From: Liolophura sinensis
Lineage: Eukaryota; Mollusca; Polyplacophora; Chitonida; Chitonidae
Direction: 5' to 3'
Length of the DNA stretch: 64,000 nucleotides
Assembly (NCBI RefSeq): GCF_032854445.1
Contig: NC_088295.1
Coordinates: 12,265,385-12,329,384, forward strand
Positions 12,976 through 24,650 of this stretch are shown piece by piece (position 1 is the stretch's first letter; each line of letters begins with the position of its first letter). Under the pieces are notes generated by a model. That model was not told the origin of the DNA. It did no database searches and saw nothing but the letters and a program-made list of their open reading frames with translations. The position numbers and the translations under genes were made by a program.

Positions 12976-14085
12976 AGTATAGGTGTATCCAAAGGAAAGT
13001 ATCCATACCATTCCATACAAGTTCATGCAACTCGCACGAGTGTATCCGTACAACTCCATACTAGTATATCAATACATTTTCACACGAATATATCCACACA
13101 ACTCTTCATGAGTATATCTACACCACTCCCTTCGAGTATATCCATACAACTTCACACGGGTATCTTCATACAACTCAACACGACTATATCCATACAACTC
13201 CACATTAATATCTCCATATAACTCTGCACCAGTATATCCATACAACTCCATATAAATATACCCATACAAGCATGCACCGGTATATCCATACAGCTCCGTA
13301 TAAGTATGTCCATACAACTCCACATGAGTATATCCATACAACTCCACACGAGTATATCCACACAAGTCTACATTAGTACATCCATACAAATCCACACGAG
13401 TATTTCCATATAATTCCACGTGAATATATCCATACAATTCCACATGAGTATATCCATACAATTCCACATTAGCATATCCATACAACTCCATACGATTATA
13501 CCCATACAACTCCATACGAGTATACCCATACAACACCATACGAGTATACCCATACAACACCATACGAGTATATCCATACAACTCCACACGAGTATATCCA
13601 TACAATTCCAGATTAGTATATCCATACAACTCCACATAAGTATTTCCATACAACTCCGCCTGAGTATTTCATACAATTCCACATGAGTATATCCATACAA
13701 TCCCACATGAGTATATCCATACAACTCCACAAGAGTATACCATACAACTCTACATTGGTATATCCGTACAACTCCACATTAATATATCCATACAGCTCCA
13801 TATTAGCATACCCATACAACTCCACACAAGTATATCCATATAACTCCATATAAGTATATCCATACAATTCCACACTAGCATATCCATACAACTCTACATT
13901 ACTATGTCCATACAATTCCACATGAGTATCTCCATACAACTCTACACTAGTATATATATGCAATCCCACACGAGTATTTCCATACAATTCCACATGAGTA
14001 TATCCATACAATTCCATATACAATTCCACATTATCCATACAATTCCACAACAGTATCCATACAATTCCACACGAAAGTTTAAACC
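12976..14085. repeat. 24 bp minisatellite, about 46 copies
   Basis: The unit TATCCATACAACTCCACACG plus AGTA repeats every 24 bp. The TATCCATACAA part is nearly constant, while the CACACGAG part varies (CACATGAG, CACATTAG, CATACGAG and others). The consensus has no stop codon in any of the six frames, so long frames appear everywhere, including a 194-codon minus-strand frame (13069-13653) whose octapeptide repeat is ELYGYT(R/H)(V/M), and a 167-codon frame at 13613-14116. Frame-breaking indels near 13670 and 13735 and the decayed edges argue against a protein gene. Confidence 0.93.
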
Positions 14086-14097
14086 GCTGGATTACTG

Positions 14098-14517
14098 TTG
14101 AAATGTGGCTTACCAATGTCGATATATTTCGGGCGTTTTAGGGAATCGATGGATAGCCAAAATAAGGTAGGGTTCGAGCCGTCTTTTATTAGTGAAATTG
14201 GCCGCGCGAAAGTCTGTATGACCGAGGCTGGACGTTACGGTAGGGACGTCCAGCTTAGCTTTGGGCTATGTCCACCGCGGCTCAAACTTGCCGCTGTCAG
14301 AACATGTAGACTAATGTATGTAAAGCTGAGGAGAGGATGTCGAAAGCTGTCTTTGTTCATCCTGATTTGCTCTCTGATAATAGTCTGTCTGAAGTATTAT
14401 AAGTTGTCCGATAAGTCAGTCTCGGCCGGGCTCAGCTTCGTCTGTCATCTAATGGCAGACCTTAGCCTCACTACTTACACAGATAATCCAGCACAACCAC
14501 TTTGTTTATCAGAATAA
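14098..14517 (+). CDS. Doubtful open frame with one predicted membrane segment
   Basis: A 139-codon frame directly after the 24 bp array. Residues 84-100 (LSLFILICSLIIVCLKY) form a convincing hydrophobic stretch preceded by a basic run (KLRRGCRK). If translation began at the internal Met73 (14314), this would give a short basic N-terminus and a signal anchor, the layout of type II Golgi enzymes. No catalytic domain follows: the frame stops 39 residues later, overlapping an AATAAA. No family is recognised. It could be a first exon, but I see no strong GTAAGT-type donor. The region also resembles a regulatory island and contains a 9 bp perfect hairpin (14227-14254). Chance occurrence is the likelier explanation. 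Confidence 0.12.
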   Translation: MKCGLPMSIYFGRFRESMDSQNKVGFEPSFISEIGRAKVCMTEAGRYGRDVQLSFGLCPPRLKLAAVRTCRLMYVKLRRGCRKLSLFILICSLIIVCLKYYKLSDKSVSAGLSFVCHLMADLSLTTYTDNPAQPLCLSE

Positions 14518-15470
14518 ATATGACAGATATTTGAGGAGCCCAGACATCAGCTAATTAGTCTAATTTAAATCACTACGCTAGGACGAATGAAAACAATGGC
14601 CTGCGTCAGTGAGTTGAAGTGATGTCACAGGACCCATCACTTAAGGCCAGGTTTATATTTTGGTGTAGCGGGGGTTAATTGTAAGCTGAAGTATATCAGA
14701 CTGGTACATCTCCCTCAAACTCCAACAGCCATGATCAGCCCAAGACCCACCCGCTTCTTACCCCATCTTTTAATAAGACAGACTTTGATTTGTGATTTTT
14801 TTGTCCTTTTGTCAGAGGAAATGAGCAAAAAAGTGGATGTGGAAATAAAGAGTTTCTGTGTGTCAGATGCGTTATTGTGAGGATGATAAAGTAGCTACTA
14901 TATGGCTGGTAATGTGGCCATACATCAGCCCGCAAAGCCTCCGGGGAATGCTGATGCCACTGTGCGATAAGTTATTGTGTTACCAGGGCGACGCTATGAT
15001 ATCGTTCTGTTCCTCTCCGTCATGTAATAAAGATCATAAAGTGGGTACGAGTCTGGGAGGGGCCACTGGTAATCTGTCATATACCCTCAAACAATGCTAA
15101 AATCATGACAAAAACATAATGAGTTCGGATCCGGAAAGTCTCATCTTGTCCCGAGCTCATCGATCAAATCTAAGTGAGGCAGGGAGCCTTTACATCTCAA
15201 TGATGTATGGGCCTGTGTAAGCTGTATTAACGGTATCACTTACAGATTCTCCTGCTGACATGCAGATATCTCATTTGCTTCATATCGCTGTATTACTGTC
15301 TCCGATCCTATCGTCTCCTCACAGTAGATTGACTATGTCCCGGAACAGGATTTATTCACACGATAAATCATTCCTCTCTATTACTTTTTACGGAGAAGTT
15401 TTTACCGGGCTTTTATAGACGCCGATCAAATGTCGCCACTGACCGATTTGATTTGTGTGCCTGTCAATCA
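14518..15470. other. Candidate regulatory island
   Basis: Complex, non-repetitive, evenly composed sequence, unlike the AT-rich flanks. It contains a homeodomain core CTAATTAG (near 14554) and other TF-like words such as ATTGTG pairs around 14870 and 14970. No open frame with recognised domains. The call is by appearance only; conservation among related species would be needed to support it. Confidence 0.3.
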
Positions 15471-16115
15471 TTAGGACAAAAACATCATGTAAAATAATGG
15501 AAACCCCATCCTTTACAAATTATTAATTTTTGAAAAACAGAAATGGATGTGAGGGCCCATCGGGATGGTTGTTTTTGATTTAAAATTGCGTTATTGTGTT
15601 TGTCAAATCCCGAGTGTTCCAACAAATCAAAAAAAAAATAACAAAAAGAAAGATAGCAATGGACGTAGTCTTGTGATTGTATAAAATTGCATATCATGAG
15701 GTTTTGTATTAGGAAAGTTCAAAATGAAGTTGAAGCCAAGCTTACGTAATCTTTAAGGCAGTGTGTGGTATTGTGACCGGCAGTGTCACATGACATCACG
15801 ATTTACTTACTCTGATACTTTATATGTGTACTAAAGTTCTGCTTGGGCCATTTTGTACAGGACGAAGTCTGGATTATTTTTGACAATTTATGGTTAAGTT
15901 TTCAAGCCGAATGATGACTTGACATGCTCATCAGGCTATTGAAAATGAGGAGTTGACATCTATTTTATCGGTTAATCTTTCATGTAACCATGCAATTGTC
16001 TTTGATGAAGCTGTCACTGATTTTACGTTGTATTTCACAATAGATGCCTGTGAGTTTCAGTTCATTAAGATTTCTTTCCAACAGATGTATACTGATGTTT
16101 GAACTAGAGGCCCTA
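15471..16115. other. AT-rich unique sequence
   Basis: No feature recognised. There is an A run of about nine near 15635 and otherwise ordinary sequence. Confidence 0.45.
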
Positions 16116-17035
16116 CATGATATCATTGGTATTTTCAGATGGACATGGAGACGTTAGTGTTTGTGTTTACTGCTTTTGGCACCACATTCAATTTTTTGTG
16201 CTCTTGGTATATATACCCTGTCAGTATTTTCTGCTCTCCGTACATCAGTGTGTTCTTCCCTTGCCACTTAAATCAGAATTTTTGATCTTTGTACCTCAGT
16301 GTTTTCTGCCCTTGGTAACTACTTTCATAGCTCTGGGTTCCACCGTAATTTCTGCTCACGGATCTTCATGCAGGCAGTGTTCATTGCCCTTAACACCTCA
16401 TCCGGGTTTTCTAGAGAAAGATTTCATGGACCAAATTCTTGGCCTTAGTTGTTTTCTGAAAGCTGGCCATGCTAGTGTCTGGAAAAAGTTTTTGTCACAT
16501 CAGCTGTGTTGACATCCATCCAGGAATACATATATTGGTTTTTCCTCCACTGTTTTGGACTCGCTATCCACCGTTGTTTCTGACACCTATCTTGGCGTTC
16601 CCTTTCCATCGTTTCTGGAATCCCTCATGGCGTTTTTCCACAAGATTTATTGGATCTCTCCTTGTCTCTGAGGCCATTTTTTCTGGCACCTATTTTAGGT
16701 TTTCCCCATCCCTGGTACCTCTGTTGGCGTTTTCCCTTAGCGTTCCTAGGAACTCTTCTAGCGTTTTCCATACCTATCGGGAATCTCAGACAAAATTGTA
16801 CATTAGGGCATTTTTCCTCATTCCTCTCTTGGTAATTTCCACTAATGTTGCTAACATCTGTCAGGCGTTTACCCATGCTTGCATCCTTTCGCGACGTTTT
16901 TCATCAGCATTCCTGGTCCCTTGTTTGACAATTTTCCCTAGCGTTCCTAGTATATCTTGAAGCGTTTCGCCATGCCTGGCCCTTCTCTTGGCGTTTTCCA
17001 CTATCATTTTTGGCACTTAGCTCGCTTGGTATTTC
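16116..17035. repeat. Highly decayed tandem repeat, ~35-40 bp unit
   Basis: From about 16540 the words GGCGTTTTCC, CTAGCGTTCC and CTCTTGGCG recur at irregular spacing of roughly 35-40 bp. A related, still more decayed pattern (CAGTGTTTTCTGCCCTTGG) occupies 16180-16400. Two long frames (131 and 163 codons) run through the block but are rich in low-complexity Ser/Pro/Phe and have no domain. I interpret the block as an old minisatellite. Confidence 0.6.
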
Positions 17036-17057
17036 TTGCCGATGGTACTTTTGGAAA

Positions 17058-17195
17058 AGTTTATGACCCTTCTGATGCTATGTATATTCTCAAACTGTCT
17101 GTTACCCTGCGGTATTTGCCTTGAATAGTTTATGACCCTTCTGATGCTATGTATATTCTCAAACTGTCTGTTAACCTGCGGTATTTGCCTTGAAT
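17058..17195. repeat. 69 bp tandem duplication
   Basis: Copies at 17058-17126 and 17127-17195 differ at one base (TTACCC versus TTAACC). The unit begins AGTTTATGACCCTTCTGATG. The near identity indicates a recent duplication. Confidence 0.95.
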
Positions 17196-18880
17196 CTGCC
17201 TTGCAAGCTGATGTGGAACTATAGTCCATAATGGAGAGTAACGAATGGGAAAGCTGCTGCTCACATATAAAATCATTCATAGGTAGTCATCCATGACGCA
17301 GCACAGTGCTTAGTATCTATGATAGTGTGTTTTTATTGTTGATGCGTTTTTGGGGAGGGGGTGGAGGGGAAGGCGATTAGAAAAACACGACCCGCTAATA
17401 CTCATCCCAGGCAGACAAAGGTGTCATAGAACGTAGGTGTTGTGCAGTCTTCTCCCACGCGCACACGTGTCTGTAGAAATAGTTCGTCATTAATCATACG
17501 CTTATACCTGCACGCCCGTATTCCCTGCCAGACGGGTCGACTTTTTACATTTACGGGCGACACCGGAGGCTTTGTGGTATCTGTGCGCCAAGCTTTTTAC
17601 CCTGTGATCTGTTGTCAGCCTATGTCAATATCATCATTACCAGATATGATTGATCGGGTATCACTTCTGTTCAAGGTCCGTCAGTCATGTCATGTCCACA
17701 TCTCGTTGTACTCGGGTGGCATGTATAAGAATCCAGTTCCCTGACTTTCTCGTCCCCACCCCCAACCTCCACCAGGTAACCCCATATACTTCCACCCGCA
17801 CCCCCTTTTACATTTACCATATTTACCTGTCTCCAGACTCCAGTGTTGTACAGAGAAGCCCTTAAAATGTCTAGCACTTTATACCCATGACATAAACAAT
17901 TAGGCCTGCATGAGCTTGGAAAAATGAAAGCAATCTTTTGAAGCATCTGATGGATTAACATGACTTCCTTCGATAAGCTGACAGGTCCGGCTGCAGGTCG
18001 ATTTACCAGGCACTGTATTACAACGCGGACGAGTAATCCCAGAACCTGATCACACAGCTCCATTTAATCAACGATCATTGGTAATGTCAAACCATTGCGG
18101 CACGTCTAGAACATTAGGCAGAACATTATCAATCATGATAACAGAGTTCTGAGGTCGGCCGCTCACCTAATCCATCGCTAAGCCCACGACATTTGATAGC
18201 TGCTTAATTAGATAGCACTCATTACCTTGTGCAATGAGAGTAGTTAACTGTGATTCTTGATGAGTTACTTTTATCAATTATAAGATAAATTTGTTTGCGG
18301 TCATCCACGTGGGTGGTTTGTCGACTCTCAGACGGTGACATAACTGTGTTACGTCATAAACTGGCGCCACGCGAGTACATCAGCGCATTCTTTGCACCTG
18401 ATATTTTCCTGCTGGCCCAAAAATTTCTTATCTGCTTCCTTGTTTTTGAAGGCACAACCTCACAGTTTTATAGGTATAATCCCTGTCAGTTCATCCATAG
18501 GACTGCACTAAATTTCTGAAATGGAGATTTCAACAATCTGGTGTATCTGTTGACGTGAATGCGGATGCACATGATATCTCACCTCAACCATCGTATTTCG
18601 CATTATGAGAGCAAAACACACAATACTGACAAGATGTCTACAGTTCGCGTCTATATTTGCTTGTGGTCTAACGGCATATCTATATTATTATAGTCATACG
18701 ACAGGTGTGCCTTATTATACTAGGCTGAAACCATATATATTTTTAGCTCTACCTCTTAAGAAAGCCATACCAAAGAAATCTGACATGACATCGTGTACTG
18801 AGTCATAGAGCTAAATATCCTTCTCTTACGACCGTTTGTAGTAATCATTTAGACAATTTGGCCATTTACGAGATGTTATA
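17196..18880. other. Unique intergenic sequence
   Basis: No gene recognised. A G-rich run lies near 17350 and a C-rich stretch near 17750. The part around 18130-18260 (GCTTAATTAGATAGC and flanks) resembles the regulatory islands elsewhere in the window. Confidence 0.4.
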
Positions 18881-18911
18881 TATATATGATATGATATATG
18901 ACAATATATAT

Positions 18912-18984
<73 letters not shown>

Positions 18985-18998
18985 TATAGATATATAGT
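18881..18998. repeat. (TA)n microsatellite
   Basis: A pure run of 34 TA units at 18915-18982, flanked by impure GATATA/TATATG repeats. Long enough to be polymorphic and able to form cruciforms. Confidence 0.97.
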
Positions 18999-19004
18999 CA
19001 TTTC

Positions 19005-19260
19005 ATAGTCAGTGTGTCTGTCATGATCTGAGAGTCCTTCTTTCTGTCCTTTCGTCCATCTCGTCTGTCCATCTTGTCCCTCCATCTCGGGGTCAGTGTG
19101 TCTGTCATCATCTAGGACTTTCCGTCCGTCCATCTTGGATGTCAGTTTGTCTGTTGCGTTCAGCGAGTTCTTCCCTCCGCCCGTCCGTCCGTACCACTCG
19201 GTGTCATCATCCTGTCGTATCCACCAGTCCGTCCATCTGTGAATGAATGGGTCTGTGTGG
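19005..19260. repeat. Decayed CT-rich repeat (GTCCGTCCATC words)
   Basis: Words GTCCATCTCG, GTCTGTCCATC, CCGTCCGTCC and GTGTGTCTGTCATC recur over about 250 bp without a fixed period. Probably an old simple-sequence block next to the TA run. The overlapping 178-codon minus-strand frame is an artefact of this block and the TA run. Confidence 0.6.
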
Positions 19261-20000
19261 CATGTCTCTCTGGGGTCTTCTGTGACTGATTTGTCACAGT
19301 CCCTATCCTTACTGGTTCCAGCTAGGAAGTTTGTCAGGCACTTAAGAGCTGCAATGATCGGAATATTCTTTATATATGGAGATAATGACAAGTAATCATT
19401 CACTGGTTTCAAGTAACAGACAGATTTGTCTGAAAGCTTTGTGACATAACAGAGAATAGCCTTACAGAGACAGAGTTATTAGGAAAACTGAAACTTCTAT
19501 GCTGAATTGACCTTTAATAGGGCCTATTCTTAGTTTCGTTCTAATTTATTGTCATGTTGTACATTATTTCACTTGGGTTTTTCCACTAAACTCAGGCGGA
19601 CTCGGTAAACGACTTTTACCTCTGCCTTATACATACTGTCCAGTAATCCCAGCAATACCAATATATATGCGCCCAGGAAGACAATATTTACCTGGATATG
19701 GTCACAGGCTATGTGCAAAGATTTGACAATACAAATGTAAAAAAAACAAAAACAAAAAACAAAAAAAACAAGTATTGTCAAGGTGGCAGAAGCACACAAG
19801 CTAGCTCAAATCATCTCGTCGTGACATTTAGCGATCCACGAAGTAAATGATGAGGATGTGTTTAGGTTGAATGAGGAGAGGTCCGGTTGTTGGACTAGGC
19901 TCTCAAGCAGGAGAGATTTATCAAAAGTTTAATTACCTTATCTGTGCTTTGTTGAATAATGCGGATATCAATATCTGTTGTCTGTCGGTCATGAAGGAAT
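19261..20000. other. Unique sequence with an A-rich simple patch
   Basis: Ordinary sequence, with an (A)nC-type low-complexity patch at about 19738-19772. No gene seen. Confidence 0.5.
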
Positions 20001-21110
20001 GGAGGGCACAGTGATGGCGTTTGACCGGGGAATTTTTTTACATAATGAGAACTCGATCTCAGTGATTGTTGGGCACTGAGTTGACCTTCACTGACCTTGC
20101 CTGGCCGTCACGATCAATCTCTGTCCGATAGTCACCGCAGAACAAGACAAAATTTGTACTGGGGCTTCCACAGGTCTAAGAAACTAATGGGCAATTTGCA
20201 TGTGTACCCTAGCTAGGTTAGCAGATGCCCAAAATGACAAATTGTCTATGTCATATCTATTAAAATCAGCCCCGACTACCCAGGGGGATTGTGTTTATCC
20301 GGGCCTTTGTCAGCTCAATCATCGGAGACCTAAGAGGAATTAATATGTTAACAGTTTTGACAGCTGATGAAGGCAACGCGCCAAAGCGGCACCTGCAACC
20401 ATCCCTCATCCTGTCATGGGCCGCACTGATGGTCCGTCAGGATAACGTTTTTACCCCCTTCCACAGAAACTCAACTCCAGTCTCCCTCCCCAAAGCCAGA
20501 ACCATGATTGATAGGGCCGGAAATAGCTGGTGACTGGTTCTGCCAAAACCAGTTACAAACTCACACAGGGAAAGATTGCAGAATTAATTGCTCGCACCAT
20601 GCTGACTGCCATTCCAGATGAAAGATAGCTGTCGTAGTAAACAATTTGTCTGTCAGAGTTGAGTCGTTGTGTTGATTTGAGTGTCACGTTTATGACAGCT
20701 CTGCAGTAACTGAGACTGTTGAAGTTGGCCCCCAAAAGCTGCTTCGCCCTTAAGGCTGGTCCGCTTTTGTCGGCACGGGTAGTATCGGTTTCACAGCTTA
20801 TGCAGGTCCTGGATCGGAATCTTTACCAACATGCCGGTATAACACAGCAGCAGGTTATCGCCAGTTGGTAAACTTCTCCAGCACCCGCCCAACGTCTCTT
20901 CCCCATTCCGTTGATGTTAGTGGAAACATATCCCCATGGGGCCTGTGATGGTTAACGGGAGAGCTGCTAGAAATGTTAGCCCCCGCCGTGTACATTGGTT
21001 ACAGCCTGCTGACAGCTTGCCATCGTGTAAAATAGGTCTTAAATGATCTGCTGGAAGCAACAGTTTATGTCCATCATCAGCTGGCTAACACGGACTACAT
21101 ACTCCGCGCA
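20001..21110. other. Candidate regulatory island
   Basis: Complex sequence of even composition, strongest over 20260-20560 and 20900-21080, with words such as GTTAACAGTTTTGACAGCTG near 20346. There is no coding frame with recognised domains. It sits between repeat-rich blocks and looks like constrained non-coding DNA, judged by eye only. Confidence 0.3.
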
Positions 21111-21115
21111 AACCT

Positions 21116-22260
21116 TGTGTAGTGGGCGGCTTCGTGAAAACCATTTCGAGACCGCCTAATTTAAATAACGCTAACAGTGCTGAACAGCTTCGAGAACACC
21201 ATTTTAGAACCGCCTAATTCAGATAACATAGATTGTGTTTGAAGGCAGTAGTGGACAGCTTTATGAAAACCGTGTGACGACCGCCTGACTCAGATAACGT
21301 AGGTAATGTTGAAGACAGTCGTGAATGGCTTCGTGAACACCATGTCATGACTGGCTGACCTGAATAACGTTGATTGTGTTTACAAAAAGTCGTGGACGGC
21401 GTCGTGAACAGCACGTCGTGACCTCCTGACTCTGATAACGTAGATTGTGTTTGACGACAGTCGTGGATAAATTCGTGACCACTTCACTCAGATAACGTAG
21501 ATCCTGTTTGAAGACAGTGGTGGGCGGCTTCATGAACACCATGTCGTGACCACTTTACTCCGATAACGTTGATCGTGTTTGAAGGCGGCCATGGACGGCT
21601 TCGTGAACGTCATGCCATGACCCCCTGACTCAGATAACGTTGATCGTGTTTATAGACATTTATGAACGGCTTCACGTACGCCATGTCATGACCACCTTGC
21701 TGAGATAACGTTGATTGTCTTTATAGACAGTCATGACCGGATTCGTGAGTACCATGTCGGGACAGCCTGACTCAAATAACGTCGATTGTGACAGTCGAGG
21801 ACGGCTTCGTGACACCAGTGTCGGGACCGCTTGACTCAGATAACGTAGATTGTGTTTGAAGACAGTCGTGGACAGCTTCGTAAAGCCATGTCATGACAGC
21901 CTGACTCGGATAACGCAGATCGAGTTTGAAGACCGCCATGTTATGACTGCATGGTGCCCATAACGTGTATGAAGACAGTCGTAGAGGATTTCGCAATCAG
22001 CATGACAGGACCACCAAACACAAATAATGTAGATCGTATTTGATATATTTATTTATTTATTTGATTGGTGTTCTACGCCGTACTCAAGATCGTATTTGAA
22101 TAGCTTGATGGAATGCTATATCGGAATCGAAAACCTCGGAGAACGTCGGTGGGGGTTTAAGACAGGTACTAGTATAGTCCGCTTTCTTGAACGGCATGTC
22201 GAGACAAACTAGCTCAGATAACGCTGATCTTGTTTGAAGACGGCTGCACCATAAATCTGA
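21116..22260. repeat. ~71 bp minisatellite, about 15 diverged copies
   Basis: The word GATAACGT recurs at 21222, 21293, 21362, 21434, 21491, 21562, 21633 and 21704, mostly 69-72 bp apart with one 57 bp unit. The unit continues with TGTGTTTGAAGACAGTCGTG and TTCGTGAACACCATGTCGTG. Copies differ by many substitutions, and the right side is more eroded and carries a retroposon insertion (22044-22086). Confidence 0.92.
22031..22099 (-). mobile_element. 43 bp SINE-tail insertion with 13 bp target-site duplication
   Basis: AGATCGTATTTGA is present at 22031-22043 and again at 22087-22099. Between them, 43 bp read on the minus strand as TGAGTACGGCGTAGAACACC, then AATCAAATAAATAAATAAAT: only the very 3' end of the retroposon found elsewhere here. 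It lies inside a copy of the 71 bp minisatellite, so it postdates that array. The exact duplication makes it one of the clearest insertions in the window. Confidence 0.9.
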
Positions 22261-24650
22261 AGGCAAACATCTAAGATATTAACAAACTGTAATTAACTGT
22301 GACAGCCCCAGCTGGGTTAGAGCTCTAGCACAGGCAGACCCTCTCTTTCAGGTTTATCTGCTTTATCTTCGCCTTTTTCCATGTGGCCGTAAAGAAGATG
22401 GACAGACGTTAACTGGTAGTGACTGAAGCCCGGGTGTTGTGTGAGAGCGGTCTGTGTTTCTCGCACACGCTGCTGACAACAGCCATCTATTTTCATTATG
22501 GCGGTTTGTTACACTTCACAAGTGAAGATACTCTGTTGCTGTCTTAAGCTCTGCTTCCATCGAGACTTTGATTGAGCACAGCTCTGCCATCAGCCCGATA
22601 ATCAAATTCTAACCTGTCTCTGGCAAAACTTTCTCCTACTGTCTGTATACTGTCAGTTTCTATTATGTTAAGAAGCGGTGCAGAGGATTTCAGGGAGATT
22701 TGTCTGGATACAGGCTCCCCAATTACAGTCCCTGTCCACCGACCCCTTATCACCGTCTACATTAGCACATGGGCAAAGCCCCGCTTGGCATGATAGATCA
22801 CCGGCAAGAGATGAAAAGGAATGCAAAATGTTAAGGAAAAGCCGTTAAAGATTTGTAAAAATATTTGACATGCCAAATCGATGCTATAACATGCAGGTTT
22901 GTTTTTGAAGAGAAGCAGTGACTTAGAGTAGGTATGGATTACGGTGCTGTTAGTAGGCCTTGTTAAATAACCCTGCCTGAAGACAACATGTCAGCCATGA
23001 ATAATTCACTAGCTTGTCAGCTGCAAGAAACTCTGTTGATGGAAACCATATACGCTGCCTGGCAAGCTGCTTTCTCCAGTTTTTCTAATAAACTAGTTAA
23101 GCCAAGTTTGCGGCAACTTTTTCATGATTTAATCTCTGACTGATGGAATGGTTGGCAACCGGACTTTGACATTTTAATTTGTTTTGGCAAAAACATGTAT
23201 GAAGTAGTCTGGTAATCCACAGATATCATCTCTCTCTCCCTCTTTTTGACAGGAGCCATTCCCAGTTTTTCATCTTTCAGCGGCATGCTCAACATATCCA
23301 TTATTGGAAGACCTCATGGATACGGCTGGTTATTAATTTCAGCTACATCATCGCTAAAGTCATATCGGCCGGGGGCCCGGTCAGACCTCCCCGGCGCCTC
23401 TTCTTTGTGTAGCAGGGGAGAGGTCGGCTCAGTCAGCCAGCCGTGCCGCGGGATATTGGAGGGCATCAATCAGACGCCATGACCACTGATCAGTGTTGAT
23501 GTATTTTCATGACAGTGTCGGGTCAAAAGTCGTCTTCAATCAAGAGAAATAAATAATCAAAGGCACGGCCCTGACTCGGGCCCGTTTGTCAGGCTGGTGT
23601 TCTGCTATCTATCCATCTCTATAACATGAGTCACACACTAAATCTTACCAACTCCGAACAACACTGTCAACTTTGTAAACATAGCTGGTTCCCAGACAAG
23701 ACAGGTTACCCTGGGTGCTTGATGATGAGGGAAAAGTTGCCCACCAGAGTCTTTTGTTGAAAACAAGAATATTGTTGTCCTCAAAGACATTAATCTGGAA
23801 GAAAATTTCACTCTCGGTCCAGAGCAAACTGACTGAATGATATCTCCGTAAGTCACATTCTCTGTATAATGGCCGCTGGATGAAGATGCCAACCAATCCT
23901 CCAAGAAGTTATGACCTGTTTTATTAGCCTTTGAATTCAAGAATTCGTAAGCTAATGAACATTTAGTGGAACTCCAAATCTTGCTTCTCTTAGTGTTATT
24001 CAAAAGTTTACTCACTGCCTTTATTACATTCACCATACCAGTTCGGTGTTATATAAATAAAAGTGGCCTGCGGAAACTATACTGGCGTATATTGCATCAA
24101 GATGTGACTGTACAAAAGTGGAATTCCCAGCCTGCACAGCTCTCTGTGTTTATCGAACTACCTTACACACCCTCAGTATGTATCCAGCGGTCGTTCGGAG
24201 GTAACACATTTCAACCATATATACAAAACCCAGGCTGCATAAATGGCCGAGCAAAGCTGTGAATATTTAAATATTTGTCACCTTTTGTTTACGAGTGTAT
24301 AAGACACAGTGTTAATGTGCCGGCAAAGACGACCGTGGCCTGCTGGGGTGTTAATGACAATGTGTAATGGGGTGTAATGTTAGATATGTGGGTGTGAGCT
24401 TCTAAAACGATAGCTGTGTCCGGAACCCTGGATGAGGTTAGAACAGTGTGTCAGAGCTTGCTTCCTGTGGGTTCTGGTGTGAGTGAAGTTCGAGCTCGCC
24501 CCGCCTTTCTCTGGTTCGTCAGGGTCTCCTTGTTTACCCCGCGGTGGTAAACCAGACAGCTGCGGTGTTACCCAACTGTCACATGGACCGACTCACAGTG
24601 AGTCACAATGTGACACCCTCAACGCTCATCACACGGCGATTTACTGAAGT
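22261..24650. other. Unique sequence with candidate regulatory islands
   Basis: Non-repetitive. Sections 22290-22800, 23230-23640 and 24290-24640 are evenly composed and complex. The longest frame (132 codons, minus strand, 23638-24036) has no recognised domain. No transposon ends seen. I would prioritise the region for cross-species alignment. Confidence 0.3.

Noticed and set aside
13069-13653. 194-codon minus-strand frame with ELYGYTRV octapeptides as a repeat-protein gene
   Set aside because: The 24 bp unit has no stops in any frame, several other frames are equally open, and indels inside the array shift the frame. No start or splice context supports it.
16117-16960. 131- and 163-codon frames as a secreted protein
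   Set aside because: They run through a decayed tandem repeat and overlap each other in different frames.
18876-19412. 178-codon minus-strand frame
   Set aside because: Half is Tyr-Ile from the TA run and the rest comes from a decayed CT-rich repeat.
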